Virus record (IMG/VR): IMGVR_UViG_3300044712_000340
Span: 29,533 to 93,532 of that record
Origin: a virus
Length of the DNA stretch: 64,000 bases
Direction: 5' to 3' (one strand)
The notes under the pieces are model-generated. The model was not told where the DNA came from, ran no database searches, and saw only the letters and a list, made by a program, of their open reading frames with translations. Below, piece by piece: positions 42,265-54,200 of this stretch. The first letter of the stretch is position 1. Every line of letters begins with the position of its first letter. A program made the translations under genes and the position numbers.

Positions 42265-45200
42265 TTATTGTATACAATACTTATCTTTATCATTAAATTT
42301 ATCTGCCTTTGAAGCGTTAGTCATTGCCTTGATTAACTCTTCTAAAGATAATTCCCCTCTGTCAACTTTTATCAAAAACTTATTATAGAATTCATCATAA
42401 GTCATTTTCTTAGTTTCTAACAACTGTTTTATTTCTGATATAGTTTCATAATTCTTTTTTACTATAGTAGTTTCTATATCTAAAGGTTGTTGTATAGATT
42501 CTTGTTTTTTCTCTACAATAGGTTCTTCTAATTCTTTTATCATCATATCAAATCTTGTAATATGCTGAATTACATAACCATATCCACCATCTTTTAGTTC
42601 TGTACTGTTTCCTAAAGTAGTAGTATTAGGTTTCATGAATTCATTATAAGTTCCTTCAAAAGTAGTTAAATTTCCTTCAATATCTAAACCTGTATAGTAA
42701 AAAGGTTGTTTTGTATTTAGATTCTTTTTATTTATATTAAATAACATCTCTTTTAGAATAAGATTTTCTATTTTATCCCAAGTTTTAGCATCTACTTGTG
42801 ACTTTTTAGATAAACTAATTACTTTAGTTTTACCTATTTTTACAACACCCTTTTCTACTGTTAATACAGGAACTGGTTTACTAAGTGCTTTATTTTCTAC
42901 ATATTTTTCTACTGGTAGAGTTTCATCATAATACATATGTATTAACTTATTTAAAAAAGTTGTTAATCCTTCCATAGTTTTTAAATCTATAGATTCTGAA
43001 GGGTTATTTAAATAAGCATCATATAAAGCAGAATTAACAGCAGTATCTTGTTTTATATAAATTTCTAAAGCTGTTCTAATAGTTTTTGCTTGCTCTGGTG
43101 TTAGTCTACTATTATATATAGGCTCTGCCCAATATTGCATAATACCATTTTTCTTGCCTAAAGGCATTGCAGCAAATACTATGTTGTTATTATAATTAAT
43201 AAGTTGTTCAGCATTGATTATATTATTACTTGCTGATTTATTATTCTTTACAATTAAAGTACCTGTAGTCTTATCTGCAAACTGTAATTCAGTAGAAGGA
43301 AAAGCTTTTGCTGTATTTTGAGGTTTAGTTTTTCTATTTATAACTCCCCCCTTAAATCCTCCAGTAGGAGCCATCTCTATAACTTTACCTGTACATTGTG
43401 TTTGTATAGGAGTGTTGTTTGTTGAAGATAGTCTAGAAACTAAAGATTTTCTAAAGTCTTTTAATAACTGCCTACTGTTCTCTATTACATTATCTGCAAC
43501 ATTTAATTTATTGATCCAAGCAGTATTATGCACATAAGCTATAGTTCCATCTTCATCAGAAGTTATTTTTATAGGCCAGTAATCATAAATAGTTTCATAG
43601 AACTTATAACTCATTTTATGTTTAGAAGAGAATTCTTTCCAAGATTTTTCAGTTTTACTAGCTTCTAACATATCTTTCCAATTAACTACAACCCCACTAC
43701 TTAAAGTAATAGGCCCATCATAATCAGTATCTAATGATAGATTTACTATATCACCTTCATTATATTTGTTTGGATTTAATACACTATCTCCTTTAATTTC
43801 ATCATTAATAGATGAGAATCTACTTACCTTACTTTCATCTTTTCTAAGTATGTATTCCTGTGATAGATAGGCCATACTAGTAGTAGGCATTTCATTCTTT
43901 TTATCATCATTTGTAATATCATCATTTAGATATACATCCATTATAGCTTCTGAATTAGAGCCAGGTTGTATATACTTAGTTGCTGTTTCTATTGTATGAT
44001 TTATAATAGATTCAGTAATCATGTTATTAGGATCAGTATAATCAGGTACTACTATATTATAGTGTTCTTCATAAGTTTTTGCTAAATTAGGAAATGTCCT
44101 AGAACCTCTAACAAATTCACCTACTAGACTTACATAATGCTGTTTAGTTAAGACAGGATTTACTTTATTGAACAAATCTATAAAGTCATTGAAACTTTTA
44201 AATATGTCTTTATTAGTCTCTTTTAAATAATCTAATCTTAATTTGTTTACTAGTCCTGCTATTTTCTCACTTAAACTTCTAGTATCTTCTGTATTGGATA
44301 AATTAGGTAAATCCTCACTAGCATTATTTTGTAATGTAGTCAAAGATATAGCTTCAAATATAGTATTAACACTACTTTCTATATTTGCACTAATACCTGA
44401 CGTATCTATTGATGTTGTTATATTAGCTTTCTCTTTATAATTGTTATAAAGTTTAATAGCTGTTTGTATTAAATCAGTATCTCTATCTATTATAGATTTA
44501 TGATTTGTTTTATTATTGTTATATTGTTTTTGAAAATACTCTATATCTGATTCACTAGGTATTATAGGTTCCTGTAATCCATCTTCTTCACTGGCTTGAT
44601 TAAAGAATTGTTTTAAATTAGTTTCAAGATCTTTATTGTTATATACAGGTACATCATTCATAGTATTAACTGTACCTTCTAATAATTCATCTATATGGTC
44701 TAACTTATTTAAAGTTAATTCATCTTTAGTTTCTTTATTAAGTTTGTCTTTTATTACTTGTAATTCTTCTGGTGTTTTAGTACTTACTTCTTTTTTAAAA
44801 TTATCAAAACTACTTTCTTCATTTGTTTTAGTTTTTACACTAGGTTTTTTATTTTCAGAAGTAGTTTTCTTTACATTATTTTCATTCTGTAAAATTTTAA
44901 TCCTAGTAGCTATTGCTTCATCATTAGGAAATTCCTTTTGAAGTTGTTGCAATTGGTATACACTATTTATTGAAGGTAACTCAGAATAAATACCTAAAAG
45001 TTTTCCATTCTTTTTAGCTTCTTCTATTAAGTCTAATTGAGTAGATTTAGAAGTAATGTCTTCTAAATGATTATTAAATTCATTTAAAGTAGATTTACCT
45101 TTTTCTATAGTTTTAAGTAAGTCTTTTTTATCTTTCTCACTTGTCTTTGGATCATTTACTTGATTCTCAAAAGCTTTCAACTGTTTCTCCCATATATCAA

Positions 45201-46971
45201 TATTTCTTTTTGTTAGAAATACGTCTTCTGAGTTAATATATTTTTTAGACTTTACCCAATCTTCTTCCATAGAATCTAAGTCTTTTAAAAACTTCGTAGA
45301 CTCTGTTCCAGGATTAGCTTTTAATACTTCTCTTAATTGATCTGTAGTTCCATTAATAAAATTCTTAGCTGCTATATTAAAGAATGTTAAGTCTTTAGCT
45401 TGTCGCATCATTTCATCATTACCAAATTCAGCAGCTACTTTCTTCATAGCTTCAGAAGCTTCAGTAACTTTTACACTTTCTACAAATTGATTTGAAGCAT
45501 TAAATAATGCTTTATTATTATTATATACTTCTTGTTGTCTATTGTAATCTTCTAATTGTTTTTTATTTCTTTCTTTTCTAGTAAAAGAACCTACAAGGGT
45601 AGACTGAAATGGACCTGCTAATGCTCCTAACCATCCAGCTACTTGGGCTTGTGTAGAAGACATCATTTGCAGACTTCTTACAAAGAAATCATCAGACATA
45701 GAGTCTGGATTAAACCCTGCTTGTTTAGCATAAGATTTTCTTTGGTCATCATTTAATCTTGATTTTATATCTTTATAAATATCATAAAGACCTTCCATCT
45801 GGGCTTTTTGTTGCCACATTTCTTCAAGACCTTCTTTAGGTGCTCCTAAAACTAAGTCTTTACCTGCTTCCAATAAGGTAGACCTTAATCCAGGTTTCAT
45901 TATTTTCTCAGCGATATATTCTGTTTTTGAAGGGAATAATTTTCTTAACATTAAAGCATCTCCAGCTACAGTCATCATAGTCATATCAAAAGCATGATTA
46001 CCTGCTTTATTAGCTTCTTTAATTGCTTCTTGTTTAGTTAATGTTCCATCCTCTATTAAAGGATTTAATTGTGATAAAGCAGTATTGTAAGAATCTAATC
46101 CTTCCATTCTAGCCTCTGCTCCTTTAGTAAGAATAGCACTTGCTCCTGGGCCTAATTCATTCATTATACCAGGATTTTTTGTTTGAAGTAATTTTACATA
46201 AGCATCTGTTCTTTCTAGTTTACTTCCTACATTTGCTAAACTTTCTACCACAGAAGGAATCTTTTTAACTTTATTTAATTCTAATAAAGCTTTACTATAT
46301 TTACCTAAATCTACTAATCCTTCTATAGCAAGTTTGGACATTCCTTTAACTGCTGCTCCTGCCCCCCAACCTGTTAGTGCAAACCCCATTATAGAATCTA
46401 CTGTTCCTTTTAAAGCATTCCAGTTAAATACTTGTGAAGCAACACTTGTTCCTTGATTTTCATATATAGGCATATTTTCTTCTGTAGCACCTTTTATACT
46501 TTCACCAAGTTTTTGTAATCCAGAAGATACTAATTGATTGGGTAAGTAGTCTACTAAGCCTAAAGACTTATTAGCATTAAAATCTATATCACTAAACATA
46601 GCTTTGTAAGTATCTATATCAGTAATATAACCTATATCTTCTACAAAAGTACCTATGCCAGATAACATACCACCTACTATAGAATTAAACCCTTTATTTA
46701 AAGTAGATTGTGTATCTATTCTATGTTTTTCTAACTCAGCATAACTTTCTCCAGCAAACCCTTTATCATATCTATTTACTTCATCTCCAGATCTAACAAA
46801 TGTTCCTACACCTGGAAGTATTACAGTACCTTTCTTAGGATTAGTTATAACACTACTAAATCTATAGGGGTTTCTAGGAGGTATATCTGTACCTTCTATA
46901 TTATTTTGTACTGCATTATTTTCAGAAAGATAGTCTATACCTTCTTCTCCAGTTGTATTATATAAAGCCAT
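42265..46971 (-). CDS. Giant virion cargo protein (1568 aa)
   Basis: I place the start at the ATG at 46971 (MALYNTTGEEGIDYL), two bases beyond the preceding TAA; an in-frame ATG at 47001 would lie inside the upstream gene. Residues 60-250 contain Gly/Ala-rich hydrophobic stretches (IVGGMLSGIGTFVEDIG, SIMGFALTGWGAGAAVKG) that could insert in or cross a membrane on ejection. The remainder is hydrophilic, coiled coil and Lys/Asn-rich. No enzyme motif is seen. Position between the muzzle/cargo genes and the RNA polymerase matches crassvirus ejected proteins. Confidence 0.75.
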   Translation of the reverse strand: MALYNTTGEEGIDYLSENNAVQNNIEGTDIPPRNPYRFSSVITNPKKGTVILPGVGTFVRSGDEVNRYDKGFAGESYAELEKHRIDTQSTLNKGFNSIVGGMLSGIGTFVEDIGYITDIDTYKAMFSDIDFNANKSLGLVDYLPNQLVSSGLQKLGESIKGATEENMPIYENQGTSVASQVFNWNALKGTVDSIMGFALTGWGAGAAVKGMSKLAIEGLVDLGKYSKALLELNKVKKIPSVVESLANVGSKLERTDAYVKLLQTKNPGIMNELGPGASAILTKGAEARMEGLDSYNTALSQLNPLIEDGTLTKQEAIKEANKAGNHAFDMTMMTVAGDALMLRKLFPSKTEYIAEKIMKPGLRSTLLEAGKDLVLGAPKEGLEEMWQQKAQMEGLYDIYKDIKSRLNDDQRKSYAKQAGFNPDSMSDDFFVRSLQMMSSTQAQVAGWLGALAGPFQSTLVGSFTRKERNKKQLEDYNRQQEVYNNNKALFNASNQFVESVKVTEASEAMKKVAAEFGNDEMMRQAKDLTFFNIAAKNFINGTTDQLREVLKANPGTESTKFLKDLDSMEEDWVKSKKYINSEDVFLTKRNIDIWEKQLKAFENQVNDPKTSEKDKKDLLKTIEKGKSTLNEFNNHLEDITSKSTQLDLIEEAKKNGKLLGIYSELPSINSVYQLQQLQKEFPNDEAIATRIKILQNENNVKKTTSENKKPSVKTKTNEESSFDNFKKEVSTKTPEELQVIKDKLNKETKDELTLNKLDHIDELLEGTVNTMNDVPVYNNKDLETNLKQFFNQASEEDGLQEPIIPSESDIEYFQKQYNNNKTNHKSIIDRDTDLIQTAIKLYNNYKEKANITTSIDTSGISANIESSVNTIFEAISLTTLQNNASEDLPNLSNTEDTRSLSEKIAGLVNKLRLDYLKETNKDIFKSFNDFIDLFNKVNPVLTKQHYVSLVGEFVRGSRTFPNLAKTYEEHYNIVVPDYTDPNNMITESIINHTIETATKYIQPGSNSEAIMDVYLNDDITNDDKKNEMPTTSMAYLSQEYILRKDESKVSRFSSINDEIKGDSVLNPNKYNEGDIVNLSLDTDYDGPITLSSGVVVNWKDMLEASKTEKSWKEFSSKHKMSYKFYETIYDYWPIKITSDEDGTIAYVHNTAWINKLNVADNVIENSRQLLKDFRKSLVSRLSSTNNTPIQTQCTGKVIEMAPTGGFKGGVINRKTKPQNTAKAFPSTELQFADKTTGTLIVKNNKSASNNIINAEQLINYNNNIVFAAMPLGKKNGIMQYWAEPIYNSRLTPEQAKTIRTALEIYIKQDTAVNSALYDAYLNNPSESIDLKTMEGLTTFLNKLIHMYYDETLPVEKYVENKALSKPVPVLTVEKGVVKIGKTKVISLSKKSQVDAKTWDKIENLILKEMLFNINKKNLNTKQPFYYTGLDIEGNLTTFEGTYNEFMKPNTTTLGNSTELKDGGYGYVIQHITRFDMMIKELEEPIVEKKQESIQQPLDIETTIVKKNYETISEIKQLLETKKMTYDEFYNKFLIKVDRGELSLEELIKAMTNASKADKFNDKDKYCIQ

Positions 46972-46972
46972 A

Positions 46973-49000
46973 TTATTTTTTAGTGTTAGAAACCATCTCA
47001 TTAAAACTTTCTAAATCTACAGTCTTACTTAGACTGTTTTCATCAGCTTCCCAATAATTATTTCCATCTGTAGATAGTAAGAATTGCGATTTATGCCCTT
47101 CTTTATCTGATTTAATTTCAGATCTTCTTAACCAAGCTTGCTTAGGATTTCCTTCTTCATCAAACCATACTACAGGAGCTTCTTCACCTAAAGATAAACT
47201 AAACATAGTTTTATTAAGTCTGTCTATTCTTCTATACTCAGGTTTATCTTTTATATCAGGTCTTACTGTAGTCATATATTGATTTCCTTTAGAGTCCATA
47301 ACTATATAACCGCCTGTCAATCCTTCTATAAATTTACCTGTTTCTTTATCTATCAAAGATACTGAACCTAGTGGAATTATACCTGTTTTAGATGATCCAT
47401 TATTTTTGGTTCTTAAATCATCTACAACTGCTTTTTTCTCATCTGGATTTAATTGTTTTCCATCTAAAGTATAATAAGCTCTTTCACCTAAAGTTAAATC
47501 TACACCTGCATTCTCAGGTTTATTTTTAGTATCTAATCCCCATTCTGTCATTATAGCTTCGCCTACATAAGCTTTAGGTGTGTATTGTTCTTCTTGTTGA
47601 GCTAATAAATAAGGTTTTAATTCTTTCCATACAGATTTTATAGCTTCCTTATCATTACTTTTTAGAGCCCTCATTACTCTAAACTTATTCACTTTACCAG
47701 TATTAATTAAATCTTTTATACCTTCATGGTAGAATTTAATTAACTCTAATTGTTTATTAGTGTCTTCTACATGGTTTATTGCTTCATATACAACTTTACC
47801 AGCATTGACTAATTGTCTCACTCCTTCTACTGGGCCAAAACCTGCTAATCTATCTAAAGCATTTCCTGATGTAAGTTTACCTGTTCCCCAATTAATTAAA
47901 CTAAATAAAGGGTTAGTCTGTGCCACTCCTTCAAATCCTGTAATAGATTTATTTTCTTTATTTTTAACTCCTTTACCAAAATATTTATTTGCTGCTACAT
48001 TCCAAGCATCTATTGATCCAGATGCAGTTGTTTTTACGTCTTCGCTTAAAGGATTAGTAATCATTTTCTTAGGTAAATTCTCTGTAGGTATTTCATTATT
48101 TGTTACAGCATTGTTTTTACCATCCATTAATTGCCTAGTCTTATTAGATACTTGAGTTACATCTTTAGTATCTAAATACATTTTCTTGTATTTATCTATA
48201 GTAGCATCTATATCTTCTTGGGTAAGTCCTACATATTTAGCATACTTACCTCTTTCAGTAGTAGGATCATTGTATTCAGACTTTAACATTTTAATAGTTT
48301 CTTCTAAATTCTGAAGATTACTAGCTTGTGTTCTTTCCCCTTGCCCTGGAGTAGTATACACAGAAGAAACCCCACCAGTAGTAGGGTCTTGTATTTGTTC
48401 AAATTTACCTTCTCCACCACCTATAGGCGTAGACTTTACCCAACCTTTAGAAGACGCTCTGTATAATTCTTCTGTAATATCTTTAGGCATATCAATATAC
48501 TTTTCACCTAAATCACCTACAAAAGTAGAAACAGTACCATCTTCATTAAATGAACCTTGCCAAGGAGTATATACTTTACTTTTTATAAGTTCCCCATACC
48601 AAGCAGGATGTGTACCTCTCATAGTCATTTCGTCTACTTGGTTTCTCCAAGTATCTACTCTCTTCTTATTTTCTTCTGCTTGATTTATAGTTGTCTTATA
48701 TATATTATCTCTTGTTTTCTTTAGAGATATTACATCATTTATTGTTTGAGTATTGACTCCATTAGATGCTATATCCTCAACAACTTTATTTTTATTTTCA
48801 TCGATACCTTGAATCATTGTAGATACTTTACCTAAGTCTTTATCATCTACATTGTACTCTGTATTAATTCTATTAATAGCAGAAACACCTTCAGCAGAAG
48901 CTTGTGCCTTAGCTAAAGGTACTCTGGATAATTCCTCAAAACTTAAAGGATTTAAAATCAGAGGTTGAGGATTTTGTGTATATCTATTTACTACTGGCAT
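46973..49000 (-). CDS. Virion cargo/tail protein (675 aa)
   Basis: A 675-aa hydrophilic protein starting MPVVNRYTQNPQPLILNPL. Residues 30-130 are helical, followed by mixed strands; the C-terminal 150 residues (GYIVMDSKGNQYMTTVRP ... KSQFLLSTDGNNYWEADE) look like beta domains. No catalytic motif. Order in the block (after the 311- and 449-aa proteins, before the 1568-aa protein) supports an internal or ejected virion protein. Confidence 0.72.
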   Translation of the reverse strand: MPVVNRYTQNPQPLILNPLSFEELSRVPLAKAQASAEGVSAINRINTEYNVDDKDLGKVSTMIQGIDENKNKVVEDIASNGVNTQTINDVISLKKTRDNIYKTTINQAEENKKRVDTWRNQVDEMTMRGTHPAWYGELIKSKVYTPWQGSFNEDGTVSTFVGDLGEKYIDMPKDITEELYRASSKGWVKSTPIGGGEGKFEQIQDPTTGGVSSVYTTPGQGERTQASNLQNLEETIKMLKSEYNDPTTERGKYAKYVGLTQEDIDATIDKYKKMYLDTKDVTQVSNKTRQLMDGKNNAVTNNEIPTENLPKKMITNPLSEDVKTTASGSIDAWNVAANKYFGKGVKNKENKSITGFEGVAQTNPLFSLINWGTGKLTSGNALDRLAGFGPVEGVRQLVNAGKVVYEAINHVEDTNKQLELIKFYHEGIKDLINTGKVNKFRVMRALKSNDKEAIKSVWKELKPYLLAQQEEQYTPKAYVGEAIMTEWGLDTKNKPENAGVDLTLGERAYYTLDGKQLNPDEKKAVVDDLRTKNNGSSKTGIIPLGSVSLIDKETGKFIEGLTGGYIVMDSKGNQYMTTVRPDIKDKPEYRRIDRLNKTMFSLSLGEEAPVVWFDEEGNPKQAWLRRSEIKSDKEGHKSQFLLSTDGNNYWEADENSLSKTVDLESFNEMVSNTKK

Positions 49001-49010
49001 ATGTACTTGT

Positions 49011-49946
49011 TTATTGTCCTTTTAATATTCCAATCCTACCCATTTCTTTACCATATTTTTTAGCTTGCATAAGATTGAATAAACTTTGTCCTACAGCACC
49101 TATATTGGCCCCTTGAGCTTGTTTATATGCTGCTAATTGATTATAATATGCTGCTGAATTTTGTTGATTAATATCGTAGGCTCTATCTTTTTGTCCTATA
49201 TTAAATTGTTGTATATTACTTCTTAATCCTTGTATTCTTGCTCTTTCTTGTGCATCTGCTAAATCAGATTGTAACATTAAATTACCAGCAGTACCTAATA
49301 AAGTAGAATTTAAGTTAGCCATACCTTGAGCATATTGAGAATAATTTCCTCCTGTTTGAGATAAGTTATATTTTTGAGTAGATGCTTGTTCTGATAAGTT
49401 TCTTAACAATTGTTGTCTATTTACTAAATTAGGTTGATATTGTTGTTCATTCAATAATTCAGGAACATAAGTATCAGACTTTTGTAAAGACTTCATTGCT
49501 CTTCTATTAGAAATCATAGGGCCTAATATACTAGCAGCAACTCCAGCTATACCTAAAGTAGTATCTAAATTATTTCTATCATTTCTCATTAACCAAGAAT
49601 CTGGAGACATTTGTTTTTTAAACCAATTAGGTTTTATATTACCTGCATAAGGATTTACTATTTCATGATTTTGGGATGCGTCCTCTTCATATAAAGGAGT
49701 ATTACTTTCAGGCCAATCAGGATCACCATTAGCCATTTGATTAATACTCCTGTATTGAGTAATGTTTTCTTGCTTTTGTCTTTCATTTTCTTGTACATCT
49801 TTAAGTCTAGACATTAAAGTTTGCTTAGTTCTAATGTCTATAGAAGACAATCTATTTTTGAATATTTTTTCAATATCTTTGGATGCATCAGCAAAAGACT
49901 TACCTGTTAGTCTGTTAGGTAACCCATATTCATATTTTAAATTCAT
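49011..49946 (-). CDS. Virion protein, Gln/Tyr-rich helical (311 aa)
   Basis: A 311-aa protein rich in Gln, Asn and Leu. A central Ala/Gly hydrophobic segment (TTLGIAGVAASILGPMIS, about 130-147) is followed by long helices with repeated Gln/Tyr (QYAQGMANLN, YNQLAAYKQAQG). This resembles internal/ejection proteins of short-tailed phages, which cross the cell envelope as the DNA enters. It overlaps the 449-aa gene by 4 bases. Confidence 0.7.
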   Translation of the reverse strand: MNLKYEYGLPNRLTGKSFADASKDIEKIFKNRLSSIDIRTKQTLMSRLKDVQENERQKQENITQYRSINQMANGDPDWPESNTPLYEEDASQNHEIVNPYAGNIKPNWFKKQMSPDSWLMRNDRNNLDTTLGIAGVAASILGPMISNRRAMKSLQKSDTYVPELLNEQQYQPNLVNRQQLLRNLSEQASTQKYNLSQTGGNYSQYAQGMANLNSTLLGTAGNLMLQSDLADAQERARIQGLRSNIQQFNIGQKDRAYDINQQNSAAYYNQLAAYKQAQGANIGAVGQSLFNLMQAKKYGKEMGRIGILKGQ

Positions 49947-51292
49947 TTTTTCAGTTTTAATCTATCACTAAAAATATATTTTCCTTCTTTAAATTTAAAA
50001 GAAGTTTCGCCTTGTTCTACAGTATTTTGTTTACCTGATTTAGATTTACCTAAAGGTATTCCTCCTAATGGATTTTGATTGTGTGTTCCACCAGAATTAT
50101 AATTAACTAATCCATTATATTGTGTATTTAAAGGATTTGCGAAACCTCCTTTAGCTAATTGTACTTGTTTCATGTAAGGATTAGAAGGTTTAGCTATATT
50201 TCTAGTTGTTAAATATCCTCCATTAGCTTTTTTATTTATACCAACATTCTCTATTATAGCTTGATAATCTTTAGGTAACTTGTTTCTAAATTTAGGATGA
50301 GTAGGTAAGTTAGCTAAATCACTGTATCTTATAGAAGTTACTTCGCCTAGTTTTTCAGCTTCTGCCATTGCAGAACTATAACTACCTCCATATTTACTAC
50401 CACCATAATGTCCAAATACAATTTGATTAGCTTCATCTACTCTACCTGAATCTACTAGTTGTTTATATCTACTAACAGAGGCAGGATTAGGATACCATTG
50501 CATTTCATTATCTTCCTTGTTTTCTTCTCCTTTAGGTAATCCTTTGGCATTACCTGTAACATTAGGTTTTGTTTTTTGAGAATCATAAATAGCTCTCAAT
50601 TTATTTTGAAACTTTACATCATTTATATCTCCTTTTTGAGATATTACAAAATCCATAAAATCTTTATCTTCTTTTGATTGTTGACTCAAACCATATTTAG
50701 GTTGCTTAGGATTCTTAGGTTTAGGCTCTGGTTCAATTCTTAAACCATTTTTAGCTACTACAGAAAATGAGTTATTCTCATTATCTGTATAACCTCCATC
50801 CTCGTGTTTCCACTTACGTGCATTCAAAGCAAACTGTTTTTTCTTTCTTAACGCCTCACTATCATTTTCATGTACCTGTAATTTTGATACTGGTATTTTA
50901 TCTCCTTGTTTAACACCAAGTGCTGTATGTAATGAACCTATCTTAGAAGGTTTAATATGTATACCAGATTTAGCTAATAATTGAGAAGTAAGATACCCTC
51001 CCGTAGCAAAAGGAGATACAGCTAGCCCTGCTCCTGATTTAGGTAAAGAATTCATTTTCATTTGCATATCATTTAATCTTTGTTGATTATCTTGTTCTTC
51101 CTGTAACTTCTTTTGTTTAGCGTTTCCTGCCATACCTCCAATAATATTCAATCCAGTACCTATTAATTGTGCTCCGGGTATTGGTAATACACTAGCTACA
51201 GATCCTAGACCTTGAAGTATTCCTCCAAAATTATAGTTTATATTTTGTTGACTTTGTTCAAGTCTTCCCCATTTTTTAATAGTATGTTTCAT
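49943..51292 (-). CDS. Virion protein with Gly-rich N-terminus and conserved C-terminal motif (449 aa)
   Basis: A 449-aa protein. The N-terminus has a Gly-rich hydrophobic stretch (FGGILQGLGSVASVLPIPGA ..., about 23-55), followed by several HENDSE/KHEDGG-type segments. The last 47 residues begin THNQNPLGGIPLG at 403 and end ETSFKFKEGKYIFSDRLK, a tail I associate with a conserved crassvirus virion protein family. A related TH..GGI motif occurs twice at the C-terminus of the RNA polymerase. Probably a cargo or inner-tail protein. ATGA overlaps on both sides. Confidence 0.72.
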   Translation of the reverse strand: MKHTIKKWGRLEQSQQNINYNFGGILQGLGSVASVLPIPGAQLIGTGLNIIGGMAGNAKQKKLQEEQDNQQRLNDMQMKMNSLPKSGAGLAVSPFATGGYLTSQLLAKSGIHIKPSKIGSLHTALGVKQGDKIPVSKLQVHENDSEALRKKKQFALNARKWKHEDGGYTDNENNSFSVVAKNGLRIEPEPKPKNPKQPKYGLSQQSKEDKDFMDFVISQKGDINDVKFQNKLRAIYDSQKTKPNVTGNAKGLPKGEENKEDNEMQWYPNPASVSRYKQLVDSGRVDEANQIVFGHYGGSKYGGSYSSAMAEAEKLGEVTSIRYSDLANLPTHPKFRNKLPKDYQAIIENVGINKKANGGYLTTRNIAKPSNPYMKQVQLAKGGFANPLNTQYNGLVNYNSGGTHNQNPLGGIPLGKSKSGKQNTVEQGETSFKFKEGKYIFSDRLKLKK

Positions 51293-54200
51293 CCTTTTAT
51301 ATTATACATTATAACCATATCATCTAAGGCGAAATCTCCTGTATTTTGTAATTCAACTATAATATATATACCTCTCCATCTTTCTCTAGTATTATATACT
51401 CTAGGTAAATGTATTCTATGTATATCAAATTTAGTTTTTATATCAGGAGTAGTTCCAACATTATCTGTATTTCTATCACTAGTTACCTGAATATTTGTAA
51501 AATTAGTACCTTTGAGTCTATATTCCAAATTATGAAATACTTTTTCATAAGTAGAATCAGGGCATAGTAAATAAGTTATCTTAGAACTCTTTACTGTTCC
51601 TGTAAGTAAACTATATAATGATGTATCTTCTGTGTCTTCATATAATTGATATAACTTACCAGCATTAGATATTACCCAAGAGTTATCTCCTATAAAATTA
51701 TGCTTAGATGTAAATTTCTGTAATAATATATCATACACTAAAGTAAATCCATTATAATGGAAATATATCTGGTCTAGCTTATTATGGTAAGTTGCTACTA
51801 AAGGGCCAGAAGTATAAGAATCTAATAATGCTTTAATAGTTCTTATTGTGCTTATTTTGCCTTCTTGTAGTGTATTGATTGTATTATTTAAATCATCATA
51901 ATAATATAGAATCTTTCCATCATCTACTACTGTAAATTTTCTATTTGTTCCTGTAGTAGTTGTTAAATATCTATGGTCATATAACAATGCCCCAATACCT
52001 AAACTAACTTGGTAACCATCAGAACCTGTTGTTTGTATCCTAGGTTCTACGGCAATTACAGATATTCCAGTAGATTGAATAGATACTAAATCCCCATTTA
52101 AGTTATGAAGTTTAGTTATATTTCCATATTGTCCTTCTAATAGTTTAGTATTATTAGGTTCATATATTAACCAACTATCTATTACTTCATTAGGATTTTT
52201 AGCATTACTACCTATTATAGATACTGGAAATTTAGTATTATTAGTTATATTAAAAGGCATTGAATATCCTTTAAATACATTAGGTACTTGATTGTACGCT
52301 CCCAACAATTTATGATTGTCTGCTATCCTATAGTAATTGTAATTTGTACTAGAAGGTAGATATCCTTTCCAATCATTCATTAAATCTTTTCTAGCAAATA
52401 CATTATGATTGTTTTCTATATAAGGTAAATTAATATACTCATATATATTTAATACTCCTTGGTTTTTACTATCATTTCCTTCTGCTCTGTTAATACTTAA
52501 AGGTGCTACCCATATATCACCTATATATTGTTCACTCCAGGAATTACTGACAGAAGTCATGCTACCTAATAATAAATATTCATTTCTTTGTTTGTCTTCA
52601 TACGAGGCGCCTCCGTATTGATTAGTTACAGTTCTTAATAATTCTACTAAAGGTATAGCTCTCTTATAAGATGTAGATGCTCTTACATTGAATGTATCAA
52701 ATAAATCATAAGGATTTGTAGTCTTGTGCCAATTTGTATCTATTATATTTAATACAATAGAATTAGAAAATACAGAATTGTAAGCTAAAGGTAGAGCAGA
52801 TCCACTAGCATCTACTATGTTATTTATAGAGCATGCATTTGAAGCTGTAGCTCCTGCATCTATAACTTTAGTTTCTCCTGTACGTAAAAATTCTGCTGAC
52901 TCTAAGTCTCTAGTTAATACATCATTCCTTTTAGCAGTAGCAGTATAATTTTTAGTAGCAACATATTCAAATACCTCTAGTTTTCCTGGATTGGTAACTA
53001 TTGTAGGTTGTTGCATTACACAATTATAAGGATATCCTGAACCTAATACATTTATAGGCCAATTAGTTTGATATCCTACTAATTCTGTTTGAGATTTTAT
53101 TAAATTATCTTCATAGTGTTTTAATACTCTATTACCAGAAGCAGCAAGTTCTGTTGTGACTGCACTACCTAATATTCGTATTTTATCAGGCAAAGGCATA
53201 TTAGTTTCAAAAGCAGTATCACTGGAATAAAAGAATACTATCCCATCTTCTCTTACAGGTTTTTGATCTGTAGAAGGATTAGCAACTCTAAAGTCTACTG
53301 GATATGTTAAGTAGGTTGATGCATAATCATTCTCTATATTTCCACCAGCCCCGTCTGTTAAAGTAACATCTGAAGGTAATATATCTTTGGCTACATAGTA
53401 AGGATGATAGTAAGGTGTTAGCCTTGTACTACCTTTCATATACTTTACAGAAGGGACTATAAATCCCTGAGAAAGTACGGTTCTATCCTCTGGTTTTCTT
53501 TCTACTACGCACATTTGATAGGACACTATACCAGCGGCTTGAAACCTGGTTATACCTGCTGTAGTAATTCTAATAGCTATACCTAAAGATACATTTAGTA
53601 TAGAAGCTTCAGGTATTTTAATATCTGCCACCCATTTAATAGGACTTCCTTGCCCATATTTATTAAATAGCTTTACCCCTATCCTGTAGATTTCTCCTTG
53701 TTTAAATGATTTATTAGGTATAATGCCGTCTGCTAAAGGGCTAGAACTTATTATATAAGTATCAATATTATAACCACTTGTACCATAATATGTATTTTGA
53801 TTATACATATATTTATTAGTATCGTAGTCAGGGTTTATACAATCGTGTGTTCTTGTTAAACTATTTAGTTGAGCTTGTGTATAAGTAACAGGGCTGCCTC
53901 CAACTTCTTTTAGAGTTGTTGTTAAACTAATAGCAGGATAAGCAAATGATCTACAATCTACATCAGGATTGAATTCTGTAGCTTCATAATTAGCTAGAAA
54001 TAACCTATCTCTTTTAATAGATAGAGTATTAGGTATTATAGGTGTATAATTTATATTTAATAGCTCTGATAAAGATAATTCAGCAATAAAACTATTTCCA
54101 TCATCATATAAAGTTATACTAGTTTGACTTTGAATATATTCATCATATATTAGAGATATTTTAGGACTTTGATTTAATTCTTGGTAATGTATAGAATACA

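Noticed and set aside
46972-47001. Upstream ATG for the 1568-aa cargo gene
   Set aside because: It overlaps the end of the preceding gene by 29 bases, while the ATG at 46971 follows that stop by one base, the usual spacing here.
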